Positions 42,250-51,820 of a stretch of 64,000 bases of DNA are shown in pieces. The number at the start of each line of letters is the position of its first letter. Within the stretch, counting starts at the first letter, position 1. The stretch is taken from assembly GCA_020635175.1 (NCBI GenBank), contig JACKAH010000003.1, forward strand, positions 77,742-141,741. Reading direction: 5' to 3'. A program made the translations under genes and the position numbers. The stretch comes from Deltaproteobacteria bacterium. Lineage in GTDB: Bacteria > Bdellovibrionota_C > UBA2361 > J135. The notes beneath the pieces were generated by a model. That model was not told where the DNA came from, did not search any database, and saw only the letters and a list, made by a program, of their open reading frames with translations.

Positions 42250-45041
42250 TGAAAGATTGAGTTAATCTTTTTTATCACAAATTGATTTGGATCAAGGTTT
42301 GTAATTGCACCGATCGCCTCTAGTGGCTTAACGGTAGCGTTGTTGCCATCATGAAGTACGTCGAATTCTATCTGGTTATCATAGATTGAGAAGGAATCAA
42401 TTGAGTCAGCAAGTGAGATAGATTTTGTTTTGCCTTTCTTCACTCGTTCAATTTTTCGTGATTTCCAATTATAGATCTCTTTATATAGGTCCTCACTATT
42501 TAAAGAGGAATCGCTGCTTAATGTCGCAAGATAGCTTTGTCTGCGCAGTCTGTGCTGAAGTGCTTTGTCTTTTAGCGGAACCTCTTCTGTTGCTAAGACC
42601 CGAATTCCAGAAGGCAGGGCAGCGTTTAATCGTTCCCCAAGCTCACTTGGGTCAAGTTTCTTGGTTAAAAATATATCAACAAACTCACACTCACTTTCTA
42701 CTCCAAGCTGAAGTGGGGGGCCAAAGATAATTTTGGGTTTAGGTGAGAAGCCTCTACTAAAGGCAATAGGAACCTTTGCTTTTCTACAAGCTCTAAAGAA
42801 TATGCTTGATAGTTCAAGGTGTCCTGTAAATTTAATCACCTCACGTTTGCTGTATTGAAGTCTTATCCTCTGTACCGTTGGAATCTCAGGCCTATTAAGA
42901 GGGTTACTTTCTTTGCCGATAGGTTTAACCTCTTTTAGTTCAACGTTCTCATGAATGTGAACAGGTTTATCAGGGCTTTGAAAGGGATAATCAATTCTTG
43001 ATCTCTCCTCGCTGTAATCAAGAGAGCCTGATCCGAATTCCGGTTGTGCTAAATCCTCTTCAGGCAACTCCTCCAATAAGGGGACGCTGCCATTTTTCGC
43101 TGCAAATAAAATGGCAGCGTCCCCTTTTTGGGTGGCAACAGCATCTTGCTCTTTTTCAGATCTCTCTCTTGCTTCGATAATTGCTTCCCATGCCGGGTTT
43201 ACAATATTTAAACGCGTTTCTGTGCGTTTCCTATCAAACAGTACATTTCGTTGTGAATCATAATCACATGCACCACAAGTTGAGCATGTTTGTGTCAGGC
43301 AATCAGGAGTGGTTCTGCTAGCAATTGCTCTTTGCCATTCCTTTAAAAAATAGCGCTTAGGAATATCGCAACTTACATGATCCCAAGGCAGTGTTTCCTC
43401 AGTGTTTCTTTCACGTAAGTAGTAATGTGGATCAATTCCAAATTCTTCAAAAGCCTGCTCCCAGGCCTCTTTGTTTATTTTTTCGACCCAGCCATCAAGT
43501 CTGCAGCCGAGTTCATAAGCTCGCTTAACAACAGGAGCAAGTCTTCTATCGCCGCGTGCAAAAATCCCCTCAAGAAATGTTGAGTATGATTTATGGTATC
43601 TGAACTGAATTGGAGATTTCTTAAACGCACTATAGAGAATAGATTGTCTTCTGCGGGTTTCTGCTTCAGTTATCTGTTCTGCCCATTGAAAAGGGGTAAA
43701 AGGCTTTGGTACTAAGGTTGATACGCTAACAGTTACATACTGCTTAGGGCCACAGAGCTTGTTGACTCTTCGAGCGATATCAACAATTCCTAAGATGTCT
43801 TGATCGGTTTCAGTTGGTAGGCCGATCATAAAATACATCTTAATGTGTCCCCATCCGAGTCTGTAAACATTACGACTCATCTCAAGGATCTCTTCGTCGG
43901 TAACACCTTTGTTAATCACATCACGCAGACGTTGTGTTCCTGCTTCAGGTGCAACTGTAAAGCCAAGTCTACGGATGGTTTGCACCTCTTGCAGTAATTC
44001 AGGTTTAAGCGAATCGACTCTGGTTGAAGGAAAAGAGATCGCAAGCTCATCTTCTTGGCAGTACTTTTCCTTAAGTGATCCAAGCAGAGGTAAGATACTG
44101 CAATAGTCAGCGGTGCTAAGTGATAAAAGGGAAAGCTCTTCGTAGCCTGTTGATCCCAGACTATCATCGATTATCTTCAAAAGGTCTTCAGGCTTGCGTT
44201 CTCTTTGTGGTCTGTAAAGATAACCAGCTTGGCAAAATCGACATCCACGTACACAGCCTCGCATCACCTCTACACTTAAGCGGTCATGTACAGCTTGGAT
44301 ATTTGGAACAATAGGTTTTGTCGGATATGGAGCATCTTCTAAAGAGGGGACAAGTGCTCGTTGTACCCCTTGGTAGTCTTCAAGCTTAGACTTAACCCCA
44401 ATAAAGTCGCCGTCACGATATTCAGGCTCAAACAGGGCAGGGATATAAATTCCCTTTACCTTTGCTAGCGCTTGCAGGGTCTCTTTCTTGCTAAGTCCTT
44501 TATCTTTGCAGGTTCTGATACAGTTAATCATCTCGATTACTGCATATTCACCATCTCCCACTAGAAAGAGATCAAAGAAATCAGCAATCGGTTCTGGATG
44601 GTACGCATAGGGACCTCCACCGATTATCAAGGGGTCACTCTCTTTACGGTCTTTCGCGTAAAACTCTAGCCCAGCTAGATCTAATATTCCTAGCACTCCA
44701 GTTGCACAAAGTTCGTACTGAAGGCTAAACCCTAAGGCATCGAATTGGTTTAGTGGAGTTTTGCTCTCAAGGGAGTAGAGCGGAAGACCTTTCGTTCTTA
44801 AAAGTTCCTCCATATCCTTTAGTGGCACAAAGGCACGCTCGGCCCATGCCTTTGGATCGCGATTTATCACATCATAGAGGATCTGCATTCCGACGTGGCT
44901 CATGCCAACTTCGTATGTATCAGGAAATGTCAGACAGAATCGAAAATCAACTTCTCGTGGGTCTTTTACAACCGAGTTGATCTCACCACCAAGGTACTGT
45001 GCTGGTTTATTTACTTTTTTTAACTCTGATTCGTTGATCAT
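42246..45041 (-). CDS. TIGR03960/TIGR03936-type radical SAM protein with B12-binding-like N-terminus
   Basis: 931 residues. An N-terminal cobalamin-binding-like part (FCLTFPDTYEVGMSHVGMQIL; LIIGGGPYAYHPEPIADFFD), the radical SAM motif MRGCVRGCRFCQAG with its CxxxCxxC intact and flanked by GxxGYEELSLLSLSTADY, then a C-terminal DUF2344/TIGR03936 domain (TGHLELSSIFFRACRKAKVP; FSRGFSPKPKI). Function unproven; such proteins are often near rne/rng genes. Residues about 638-655 are encoded by an inserted palindrome (43078-43126) in a linker between the two domains. Converges with the previous gene with four shared bases. Confidence 0.88.
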   Translation of the reverse strand: MINESELKKVNKPAQYLGGEINSVVKDPREVDFRFCLTFPDTYEVGMSHVGMQILYDVINRDPKAWAERAFVPLKDMEELLRTKGLPLYSLESKTPLNQFDALGFSLQYELCATGVLGILDLAGLEFYAKDRKESDPLIIGGGPYAYHPEPIADFFDLFLVGDGEYAVIEMINCIRTCKDKGLSKKETLQALAKVKGIYIPALFEPEYRDGDFIGVKSKLEDYQGVQRALVPSLEDAPYPTKPIVPNIQAVHDRLSVEVMRGCVRGCRFCQAGYLYRPQRERKPEDLLKIIDDSLGSTGYEELSLLSLSTADYCSILPLLGSLKEKYCQEDELAISFPSTRVDSLKPELLQEVQTIRRLGFTVAPEAGTQRLRDVINKGVTDEEILEMSRNVYRLGWGHIKMYFMIGLPTETDQDILGIVDIARRVNKLCGPKQYVTVSVSTLVPKPFTPFQWAEQITEAETRRRQSILYSAFKKSPIQFRYHKSYSTFLEGIFARGDRRLAPVVKRAYELGCRLDGWVEKINKEAWEQAFEEFGIDPHYYLRERNTEETLPWDHVSCDIPKRYFLKEWQRAIASRTTPDCLTQTCSTCGACDYDSQRNVLFDRKRTETRLNIVNPAWEAIIEARERSEKEQDAVATQKGDAAILFAAKNGSVPLLEELPEEDLAQPEFGSGSLDYSEERSRIDYPFQSPDKPVHIHENVELKEVKPIGKESNPLNRPEIPTVQRIRLQYSKREVIKFTGHLELSSIFFRACRKAKVPIAFSRGFSPKPKIIFGPPLQLGVESECEFVDIFLTKKLDPSELGERLNAALPSGIRVLATEEVPLKDKALQHRLRRQSYLATLSSDSSLNSEDLYKEIYNWKSRKIERVKKGKTKSISLADSIDSFSIYDNQIEFDVLHDGNNATVKPLEAIGAITNLDPNQFVIKKINSIFH
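43078..43126. repeat. In-frame palindromic element inside the radical SAM gene
   Basis: AAGGGGACGCTGCCATTTT (43078-43096) and its exact complement (43108-43126) form a perfect 19-bp stem with an 11-base loop. The element begins AAGGGGAC and ends GTCCCCTT like the intergenic palindrome at 30500-30546. In the minus-strand protein it is read as about TQKGDAAILF ... GSVPLLEE and keeps the frame open, like the palindromic elements known in Rickettsia genes. Confidence 0.85.
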
Positions 45042-45361
45042 CAGTCTTTTTGACTCTATTCAATGCGAACTTCCTGTCATCACGAGAAGTCCGTCATAGA
45101 CGGACGACGTGGTGATCTGTTTATTTCAGAAAAACAATTAACATTCTAACAGATTGCCACGGTCGCTTTCCCTTTGGGATAGCTCCCTCGCAATGACAGG
45201 TACTTACCGGGGCAAACCACTGTTTAATTTCAAGCTTGAATATAGTATAGTCAGGCACTTAAAGATTCAAGCTCAGGCTTATTTTAACTTACTTGAACTA
45301 AGTTTCTATATATGGAATCTTAGGTAGATTCGATAACGATTTTTGTCCTGATAGTGGTCCT
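45042..45361. other. 320-base intergenic region upstream of smc
   Basis: No gene. Contains the head-to-head palindromic repeat pair (45073-45200) and then an AT-rich stretch leading to smc that presumably holds its promoter; no convincing boxes were identified. Confidence 0.6.
45073..45200. repeat. Head-to-head pair of palindromic repeats (locus 2)
   Basis: Copy C (45073-45119, plus) runs CCTGTCATCACGAG ... GACGACGTGGTGATCTG with an inner stem GTCCGTC-ATA-GACGGAC. Copy D (45150-45200, minus) reads CCTGTCATTGCGAGG ... GACCGTGGCAATCTG. The ends differ between copies (ATCAC/GTGAT versus ATTGC/GCAAT) but stay complementary. The pattern CATTGCGAGG...GCAATCT is a palindromic repeat type seen in many bacterial genomes (family knowledge). 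Confidence 0.75.
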
Positions 45362-48300
45362 ATGCGTGTTACACGATTAGAAATTTTTGGTTTTAAATCA
45401 TTCATGGACAGACTAGTTCTGCCATTAAACGCTGGTATAACCGGGGTAGTCGGCCCTAATGGTTGCGGAAAATCAAACATCGTCGATGCCGTACGTTGGG
45501 TCTTGGGTGAGAGCCACGCTAAGAATTTAAGAGGGGCTGTTTCTGAGGACGTTATCTTTAATGGTACCGAGGAGCTTAGGCCTCTCGGCTTAGCTGAGGT
45601 TAGTATTACTTTGGCTGCTCAGGATAAAGAGTTTTTTGATGACATCGTTGCTCCTGGATTAGAAGTTGAAAACATAATCGATTCAATTGATCTTGAGGAT
45701 GAGCCAGAGGAGCAGGAGCTAGAGCAGGAAGAGGGGAATTCAGAGCCTAAGCGACTCTCAGTTGTTCCAGATCGAGAGCAGGAGGAGGGGGAAGAGGAAG
45801 CGGAGAAGACGGTCCTTGAAAAGAAACCAAATCTTGAAGTTTTAGATGGTGGAGCTTCTTCAAGTTCACTTGCTGATAAGTTTTCTTGGCTTAAGTCAGC
45901 CAGCGAAGTTCAGGTAACAAGACGTTTATATAGAAGTGGTGAGTCTGAGTACTTTATCAATCGAGTTCCTTGTCGCAGAAAAGATATCGTTGAGCTTTTC
46001 AGAGCAGTTGGTATGGGTGCACGTACCTATAACATCGTTGCTCAGGGTGAGATTTCAAGAATTATTACCGCAAAGCCTGACGAGAAAAGACATATCTTAG
46101 AAGAAGCTGCCGGAGTGCTTGGCTTTAGAGATAAAATCGCTTCAGCTAACAGACGCTTAAAGGAAACAGAAGTTAATATATCTCGTATCGACGATATTAT
46201 TAAAGAAGTAAGTCGCCAGGTGAGTTCGCTTAAGAGACAAGCATCTAAAGCTCGTAATCGAGAGTCTTTAGTTGAGCGAATTAGAGAGATAGAGTCAGCG
46301 CTCTTTGCTGATAGATATATTAGGCATTCCGCTGCGTTTAACGAAGTAAAAGTCTTACTTGATAAATATCAACGTGAAGAGCAGGAGCGAGAAGTTTCCT
46401 TGCAAAAACTTCAGGCCGAAGAACATCAACTACGTAGTCAGTTAATGACAATCGATGTAGAAAGTGATTCTTTACGTTCTAAAATGGATTCAATCCGTGA
46501 GGATCTAAACAATAGAGAGCGTGCTCGACATGCACAGCGTGCAAGATTACTAGAGTTGAAAGCTTTAGAAGCTGCTTCTGAAACTGAAACTAGAAAGCTT
46601 GAGGAGCGTCAACGCACTTTACATGAACGCCAAGAGCAGTGCAGTGAGAGTATTGTTACTTTGGAGAAATCAGAGGCTGAACTAACTGCCGAGATTATGC
46701 AGTTAGAGACCTATTCTGGTGAGGATCTGAAGCAAGCTGCTACGAAGCTTGATGCTTGTCGTGCAGAGTTGCGACAAAAAGAGCACGAGATTCGAACTGA
46801 GCGTGAAAAGTTAGTTGCTGTAGAGAGTAAGGCAGCATCGCTAGAGGAGCAGATTGAAAGCTCTTCTCCTGCGACGCGATTAAAAGAGACCCTTGGAACT
46901 GAAGGACAGGAGTTCGTTGAAAAATCAATTGGACTTCTTGTTGATGGTTTGCAGGTACCTGAAGCTTACACCACAGCGGTGCAGGCAATCTTGGCTGAGC
47001 ATGCCGGATTTTTGGTGGCAGAAGATGCTGAAGAACTTGCGAAAGCTTTTATCAATAAAGTCTTTGATCAAGGCACTAAGGGTAATGTTAGCCCTGCGCT
47101 TGGAGTTTTTCAGGCTGGAAATATCCAATCCCCAATTGTGCACAAGTATGCTGAGTTTTGTACTAGCTCTGTGAAGCCTATCCTAGAAGTTATTGAAGTC
47201 GATCTTCGTTATTCTTACGTTGCAACTCAATTGCTTAGCGAAGTTTATGTCGCAAACAATTTAGATGCCGCTTATGAGTTTGTTAATAAACTTCCGAACA
47301 GTGCTGATGCTGTAGTTGTAACGTTAGAGGGGGATATCGTATCTCCTCATAGCTTCTTTAGCTTCAGATATGAAGGTGGTTTAGTTAAGCTTAAAAATCG
47401 CTCATTAGAGTGCCAGCAGATAATTGCGGATCTAACTAAGACCTTAGAGAAGCTTTCAGAAGAGAAGAAAGTTTTACAGCAGAGCGTGACTGAAGCAGAG
47501 TCAAAACACCAAGAAGCGCTTCGTGAAAGTCAGCAGCGAGCTTCACAAGTTAAAGATTTAAGTCAAAGACAGGGAAGTGCTCGTGGTCGACTTGATTCAG
47601 AGAAGAGAGTCTTAGGACAGATTAAGCAAGATTCTCAGAGAACAGCTTTTCAGCTTAGAGAAGTTGCTAATAAGATTTCTAAGTTACAGGACGAGCAGAG
47701 GACACTCCAAGCAGAGATCTCAGACGAGATTACTGATGAGGAGAAACAGTTGCAGAAAGAGCTCGATCAATTTTCATCTAAACTCTCTGAGGTTGAGAGG
47801 CGTAGAAAATCTGGTCGTGAAGAGCTGTCTGAGTCCAGTCGAATTGTTGAAAAATCTCGTTCTGAACTAGATAAGGCTAGAACTGAAACCTCGCGTGCAA
47901 CATTGAAGCTTCAAAAAGAGGAGCTTGAGATTCAGCACGTCAAAGAGATGGTTATCAACGAGCTTAGTGCTGATGCATTTGAGTCAATTCAGAAACTATC
48001 TGATGAGGAGCGTGAGAATATACTTTTGTCTGATGAGCAGAGAAAAGAGCATCAAGATGAAGTTCAGCGCATTAAGACCAGAATTATGAGAGAAGGAGAG
48101 GTGGATCCAACTTCAATCGAAAGATGTGAAGAGGAGACACAACGCCTAGAAGAGCTTGAAACTCAGAAGAAGGATTTAGAGGAGGCTCATCGCACGTTAA
48201 GAAAGACAATCGATAAGTTGTCACAGATCTCAGAGCAGAGATTCTTGCAGACCTTTGAGGCTGTAAATACGAATTTTTCGCAGTTAGTTCCTAAGCTTTT

Positions 48301-48712
48301 TGGGGGTGGAAAAGCCCATCTTGAGTTGCTGGATCCTGAAAATCCACTTGAGTCAGGGGTAGAGATCATCGCACGCCCTCCAGGTAAAAAGTTAAAGAGT
48401 ATTGAGCTATTATCAGGTGGAGAGAAAACACTCTGCGCTATAGCATTGATAATAGGTATGTTTTTAGAACGTCCTAGCCCGGTCTGCGTACTGGATGAGG
48501 TCGATGCACCACTAGATGAGGCCAACGTTGGAAGATTCCTCAATTTAGTAAAAGAAATGAGCACCACCACACAATTTATTGTAATAACACACAATAAGAC
48601 AACAATGTCGGTTTCTGACCGTCTTGTTGGTGTGACAATGGAGCAGCCAGGTGCGTCGACAATAGTCACGGTATCGTTAGAAGAAGCTTATAGTCACGCA
48701 GTAAACGACTAG
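45362..48712 (+). CDS. smc: Chromosome segregation ATPase SMC
   Basis: 1116 residues. N-terminal head with Walker A GPNGCGKSNIVDAVRWVLGE (31-50), long coiled coils, a hinge near 490-660 and C-terminal head with signature LLSGGEKTLCAIALI and Walker B VCVLDEVDAPLDEANV. Compacts and organises the chromosome with ScpA/ScpB. Odd: between AAQDKEFFDD (~88) and VTRRLYRSGESEYFIN (~185) lies an acidic, low-complexity insertion of about 85 residues, where usual SMC proteins have about 15. Confidence 0.97.
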   Translation: MRVTRLEIFGFKSFMDRLVLPLNAGITGVVGPNGCGKSNIVDAVRWVLGESHAKNLRGAVSEDVIFNGTEELRPLGLAEVSITLAAQDKEFFDDIVAPGLEVENIIDSIDLEDEPEEQELEQEEGNSEPKRLSVVPDREQEEGEEEAEKTVLEKKPNLEVLDGGASSSSLADKFSWLKSASEVQVTRRLYRSGESEYFINRVPCRRKDIVELFRAVGMGARTYNIVAQGEISRIITAKPDEKRHILEEAAGVLGFRDKIASANRRLKETEVNISRIDDIIKEVSRQVSSLKRQASKARNRESLVERIREIESALFADRYIRHSAAFNEVKVLLDKYQREEQEREVSLQKLQAEEHQLRSQLMTIDVESDSLRSKMDSIREDLNNRERARHAQRARLLELKALEAASETETRKLEERQRTLHERQEQCSESIVTLEKSEAELTAEIMQLETYSGEDLKQAATKLDACRAELRQKEHEIRTEREKLVAVESKAASLEEQIESSSPATRLKETLGTEGQEFVEKSIGLLVDGLQVPEAYTTAVQAILAEHAGFLVAEDAEELAKAFINKVFDQGTKGNVSPALGVFQAGNIQSPIVHKYAEFCTSSVKPILEVIEVDLRYSYVATQLLSEVYVANNLDAAYEFVNKLPNSADAVVVTLEGDIVSPHSFFSFRYEGGLVKLKNRSLECQQIIADLTKTLEKLSEEKKVLQQSVTEAESKHQEALRESQQRASQVKDLSQRQGSARGRLDSEKRVLGQIKQDSQRTAFQLREVANKISKLQDEQRTLQAEISDEITDEEKQLQKELDQFSSKLSEVERRRKSGREELSESSRIVEKSRSELDKARTETSRATLKLQKEELEIQHVKEMVINELSADAFESIQKLSDEERENILLSDEQRKEHQDEVQRIKTRIMREGEVDPTSIERCEEETQRLEELETQKKDLEEAHRTLRKTIDKLSQISEQRFLQTFEAVNTNFSQLVPKLFGGGKAHLELLDPENPLESGVEIIARPPGKKLKSIELLSGGEKTLCAIALIIGMFLERPSPVCVLDEVDAPLDEANVGRFLNLVKEMSTTTQFIVITHNKTTMSVSDRLVGVTMEQPGASTIVTVSLEEAYSHAVND

Positions 48713-48764
48713 TAGATTTTTCAGTCGAACGTTTGTGTTGGTTATGACTTGCCAGGAGGTATTA

Positions 48765-49274
48765 ATGAGTTTTAGCACGTTTTATAATGAAGTTATCGCA
48801 AGTGTTTCGCAAAAGCTGCCACTAGATAAGCTTTCACTTTCAAAAATTACCGCTCTTGATCTTACACAGTTAAATATTACACCTTTAGATTTTACATTCT
48901 TTGTCGCGATCTTTGGGCTTTTAGTTGCTCTATTAGCTTTGTTTAGAAGTGGCAATCAGTCTGTTTTTAATAGAGTTCATCAGCGGGGTTTACAGAACCG
49001 CATTGATAAAGTAGAGCTTGGTCTTGCAGATATTAAGACTACATATACTAATGCCCTTAAGACATTAGAGATGGATGTTCGCAATATTCAGCATGATGTG
49101 CGAGAATTGCACAAGGCGATGGAGCTTATCTTATCAGGTAGAGAGAACTCGTTACCAAAAGCTAAGCTTGAAACGCGTAGACCAACATTAGATAACATTA
49201 GAGTTCGACACGGAGAAGGATTTGGTATTGGGCTTTCTGAAACGCAAGAAAGACTCGTCGAAGGAGCAGACTAG
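48765..49274 (+). CDS. Hypothetical membrane-anchored coiled-coil protein
   Basis: 169 residues from the ATG at 48765, chosen for the AGGAGGT that ends four bases upstream (TTG 48735 is less likely). One transmembrane helix (about 45-65, FTFFVAIFGLLVALLALF) follows ~40 residues. The rest is a charged coiled coil (RIDKVELGLADIKTTYTNALKTLEMDVRNIQHDV) and a basic tail. It lies between smc and ftsY and overlaps ftsY by about 47 bases. No family recognised; a DivIVA- or DUF-type envelope role is possible. Confidence 0.65.
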   Translation: MSFSTFYNEVIASVSQKLPLDKLSLSKITALDLTQLNITPLDFTFFVAIFGLLVALLALFRSGNQSVFNRVHQRGLQNRIDKVELGLADIKTTYTNALKTLEMDVRNIQHDVRELHKAMELILSGRENSLPKAKLETRRPTLDNIRVRHGEGFGIGLSETQERLVEGAD

Positions 49275-50322
49275 TACTGCTGATACTAGAGATCTATCTC
49301 AACCATCTGAAGTTAAAACCGAAGAGAAACCAAAAGAGCTAAGTCAGGGACTTCAAAAGTCTCGTGGTGGTTTTCTAAGAAAAATTACAGATATCTTTAA
49401 AGCTAAACCAAAGCTTGATGCCGAAATGCTCGAAGAGCTTGAAGCTCTTCTTATCCAAAGCGACGTCGGAGTTAAAGTGGTACAGCGGTTTGTGGCTGAA
49501 GTTAAAGATAGCCTCAGACGAGGTGATGAAGTTGATTACGATGACTTTATCGAGCGACTCAAAGCGCAAATTTCTCCTATCTTTGAAAATGAAGATTTCG
49601 CTGATTTAGAGATTACAAAAAGAGATGATGGTCCAACAGTTATAATGGTAGTTGGTGTGAATGGCGCTGGCAAAACTACAACAATTGGAAAGATTGCCCA
49701 GAAATGGAAAGAGCAAGGTAAGAGCTTAATGCTCTGCGCAGGAGATACCTTTCGTGCTGCAGCGGTTGAACAACTTCAGATGTGGGGAGAGCGCACAGGC
49801 GTTCCAGTTGTAAGTGGTGCTGAAAATGCAAAGCCTGCAACTGTTGTCTACGATGCTATGCAACGAGCATTAAATGATGGTGTCGACTGCTTGATCATCG
49901 ATACAGCAGGTAGATTACATACTAAAACAAATTTAATGGCTGAGCTTGAAGGTGTGCGTAACGCAATAACCCGTCACCAATCTTCTGCTCCTCATGAAGT
50001 AATACTAGTAGTTGATGGTACAACAGGGCAGAATGCCTTGCTTCAGGCACAGCAATTTGATCAAGCTGTAAACTTAACAGGTCTAGTTGTTACTAAGCTT
50101 GATGGTACCGCTAAAGGTGGAATTGTTATCTCGATTGCAGAGCAATTAAAGGTTCCAGTTCGGTTCATTGGCGTGGGTGAGGGAGTGCAAGATCTTAGAG
50201 ATTTTAACGCTAGGGAATACCTAGATGCGCTTTTTAATACAAACGATATTTATACTCTAAACAAAGACTCTGAGGACTCAGCCAATGCTCAGATTCGCAA
50301 GCGTAAGCGTAGAGCTGTCTGA
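49228..50322 (+). CDS. ftsY: Signal recognition particle receptor FtsY
   Basis: 364 residues from TTG 49228 (MGFLKRKKD, AAGGA 7 bases upstream; TTG 49222 is too close to that site). An acidic short N-terminal A segment, then NG domain: P-loop GVNGAGKTTTIGKIA, LCAGDTFRAAAVEQL, DTAGRLHTKTNLM and TKLDGTAKGG. GTPase that docks SRP-ribosome complexes at the membrane. Starts inside the preceding gene, so translation is coupled. Confidence 0.96.
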   Translation: MGFLKRKKDSSKEQTSTADTRDLSQPSEVKTEEKPKELSQGLQKSRGGFLRKITDIFKAKPKLDAEMLEELEALLIQSDVGVKVVQRFVAEVKDSLRRGDEVDYDDFIERLKAQISPIFENEDFADLEITKRDDGPTVIMVVGVNGAGKTTTIGKIAQKWKEQGKSLMLCAGDTFRAAAVEQLQMWGERTGVPVVSGAENAKPATVVYDAMQRALNDGVDCLIIDTAGRLHTKTNLMAELEGVRNAITRHQSSAPHEVILVVDGTTGQNALLQAQQFDQAVNLTGLVVTKLDGTAKGGIVISIAEQLKVPVRFIGVGEGVQDLRDFNAREYLDALFNTNDIYTLNKDSEDSANAQIRKRKRRAV

Positions 50323-50364
50323 AAGCTGCTTGAACTAAGTAGGTGAGCAGTCTATCCTTTGATT

Positions 50365-51327
50365 ATGAAAGTTCCAAGCTTCCTAAACGATGCTCAGGTA
50401 GAAATTCCAATTATTTGTGGAGCGATGTACCCGTGCAGTAATCCCGAGCTTGTAGCAGCAGCCTCTGAAGCAGGGGGACTTGGAATCGTTCAACCACTAT
50501 CACTAACATATGTGCATGGGCATGATCTCAGAGATGGTTTGCGTCGGATCCGTGAATTAACAGATAAGCCGATAGGTTTTAATGTCATAGTCGAGAAATC
50601 AGTTCGCATCTACGAAAAACGTATGCAGGAGTGGGTTGATATTGCATTAGAGGAAGGCGTTAGATTTTTTATTACTGCTCTTGGTGATCCAAAATGGGTT
50701 GTTGAAAGAGCAGAGCAAAATGGTGGCGTTGTTTACCATGACGTTACTAATAGAAAGCATGCTGATAAAGCCTTAGCGCGCGGTGTTAAAGGATTACTCT
50801 GTGTGAATAACCGTGCAGGAGGGCATGCAGGTGTGCTATCGCCTCAGCAACTTTATAACGATTTACAGACACTTGATGTTCCCCTTATCTGCGCTGGTGG
50901 TATAGGTGATAGAGAAAGCTACCTAGAGGCGTTAAGTCTTGGATATCAGGCTGTTCAGATGGGCACCCGTTTCATTGCAACAAAAGAATGCACTGCTCAT
51001 GATTCATACAAGCAAGCAATCATTAATGCAAAAGCTGAAGATATCGTACTTACAGATCGTGTAACAGGTGTGCCACTAGCTGTTATTAACACTCCTTATC
51101 TCAAGAAAGTTGGTGCTAGAGCAGGTTGGTTTGCACGCTGGTTGCTAAAAGGACGTAAGACAAAACACCTAATGAGATTAATTTACTCTCTGAAGTCGGT
51201 TTTTAAATTAAAGAACGCAAATTTCAAACCACTTTCAACCAAGGATTTCTGGCAAGCTGGCAAAAGTGTTGCTGGAGTTAAAGAGGTCTTGAGTGTTAAA
51301 GAGGTATTTTCTGAGCTTACTTCTTAG
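50365..51327 (+). CDS. Nitronate monooxygenase / 2-nitropropane dioxygenase-like flavoprotein
   Basis: About 320 residues from ATG 50365 (TTG 50359 also in frame). FMN-binding TIM barrel: CGAMYPCSNPELVAAASEAGGLGIVQ, FFITALGDPKWVVERA, CVNNRAGGHAGVLSP, phosphate site CAGGIGDRESY and MGTRFIATKEC. Oxidises alkyl nitronates, or is an enoyl-ACP reductase-like (FabK) enzyme; the family is broad. Converges with the next gene, overlapping by 11 bases. Confidence 0.85.
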   Translation: MKVPSFLNDAQVEIPIICGAMYPCSNPELVAAASEAGGLGIVQPLSLTYVHGHDLRDGLRRIRELTDKPIGFNVIVEKSVRIYEKRMQEWVDIALEEGVRFFITALGDPKWVVERAEQNGGVVYHDVTNRKHADKALARGVKGLLCVNNRAGGHAGVLSPQQLYNDLQTLDVPLICAGGIGDRESYLEALSLGYQAVQMGTRFIATKECTAHDSYKQAIINAKAEDIVLTDRVTGVPLAVINTPYLKKVGARAGWFARWLLKGRKTKHLMRLIYSLKSVFKLKNANFKPLSTKDFWQAGKSVAGVKEVLSVKEVFSELTS

Positions 51328-51820
51328 TTCGAACTTTCTTCCAAGGTTTGATCTGCCAAGTTACCTTGACCTCAGCAATTTTGTTGCAATCTCTATCATG
51401 AATCTCAACCATAGGGGTGACTTCAACTGAATCATTTAATTCAAGTGGTGTGAGTACGTTGTGTTGAATCCATTCACTACTGATAGAAGCAGTAGCAAAG
51501 GAGTCCATTTTTGCTTGATAGAGGTAGTCAGCAGAAAGATTCTTCATGATGATTCGAAATTTTTTTGCATCAAGGTGTGAAATTAATAAAAGCCCGCAGG
51601 AATATTCAGCAGCCGCAGCGAGGATGCAAGCGTGCAGGCCGTTGATATGATTTTTATTAGATCGTCTGAACGGAATTTTGACGACTATCTTTTCTTTTTT
51701 AACTGTTTCAAGTTTTAGGTAGTGTGGTGCGTTAAAGGGGATGCCAGTCCAGAGGCAGAGATCAACAACCCAGAGAGGTAATTGATTTTTTAAGGCGGCT
51801 TTTAGTAGTTTACTAACCAT
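51317..51820 (-). CDS. DUF4442 / hotdog-fold thioesterase-like protein
   Basis: 167 residues, cytoplasmic. The pattern VKIPFRRSNKNHINGLHACILAAAAEYSCGLLL matches the central helix and NxxGxxHa of the DUF4442 hotdog family related to acyl-CoA thioesterases. C-terminal strands include NDSVEVTPMVEIHDRDCNKIAEVKVTWQI. Substrate unknown. Followed on the other side by a 393-base non-coding region. Confidence 0.75.
   Translation of the reverse strand: MVSKLLKAALKNQLPLWVVDLCLWTGIPFNAPHYLKLETVKKEKIVVKIPFRRSNKNHINGLHACILAAAAEYSCGLLLISHLDAKKFRIIMKNLSADYLYQAKMDSFATASISSEWIQHNVLTPLELNDSVEVTPMVEIHDRDCNKIAEVKVTWQIKPWKKVRTKK

Noticed and set aside
42246..45041. Interpretation of the in-gene palindrome as a terminator with a truncated gene
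   Set aside because: The reading frame continues through it into a complete DUF2344 domain, so it is coding.
48187..48669. 160-codon minus-strand open frame inside smc
   Set aside because: Antisense to the conserved ATPase head of SMC; no independent evidence.
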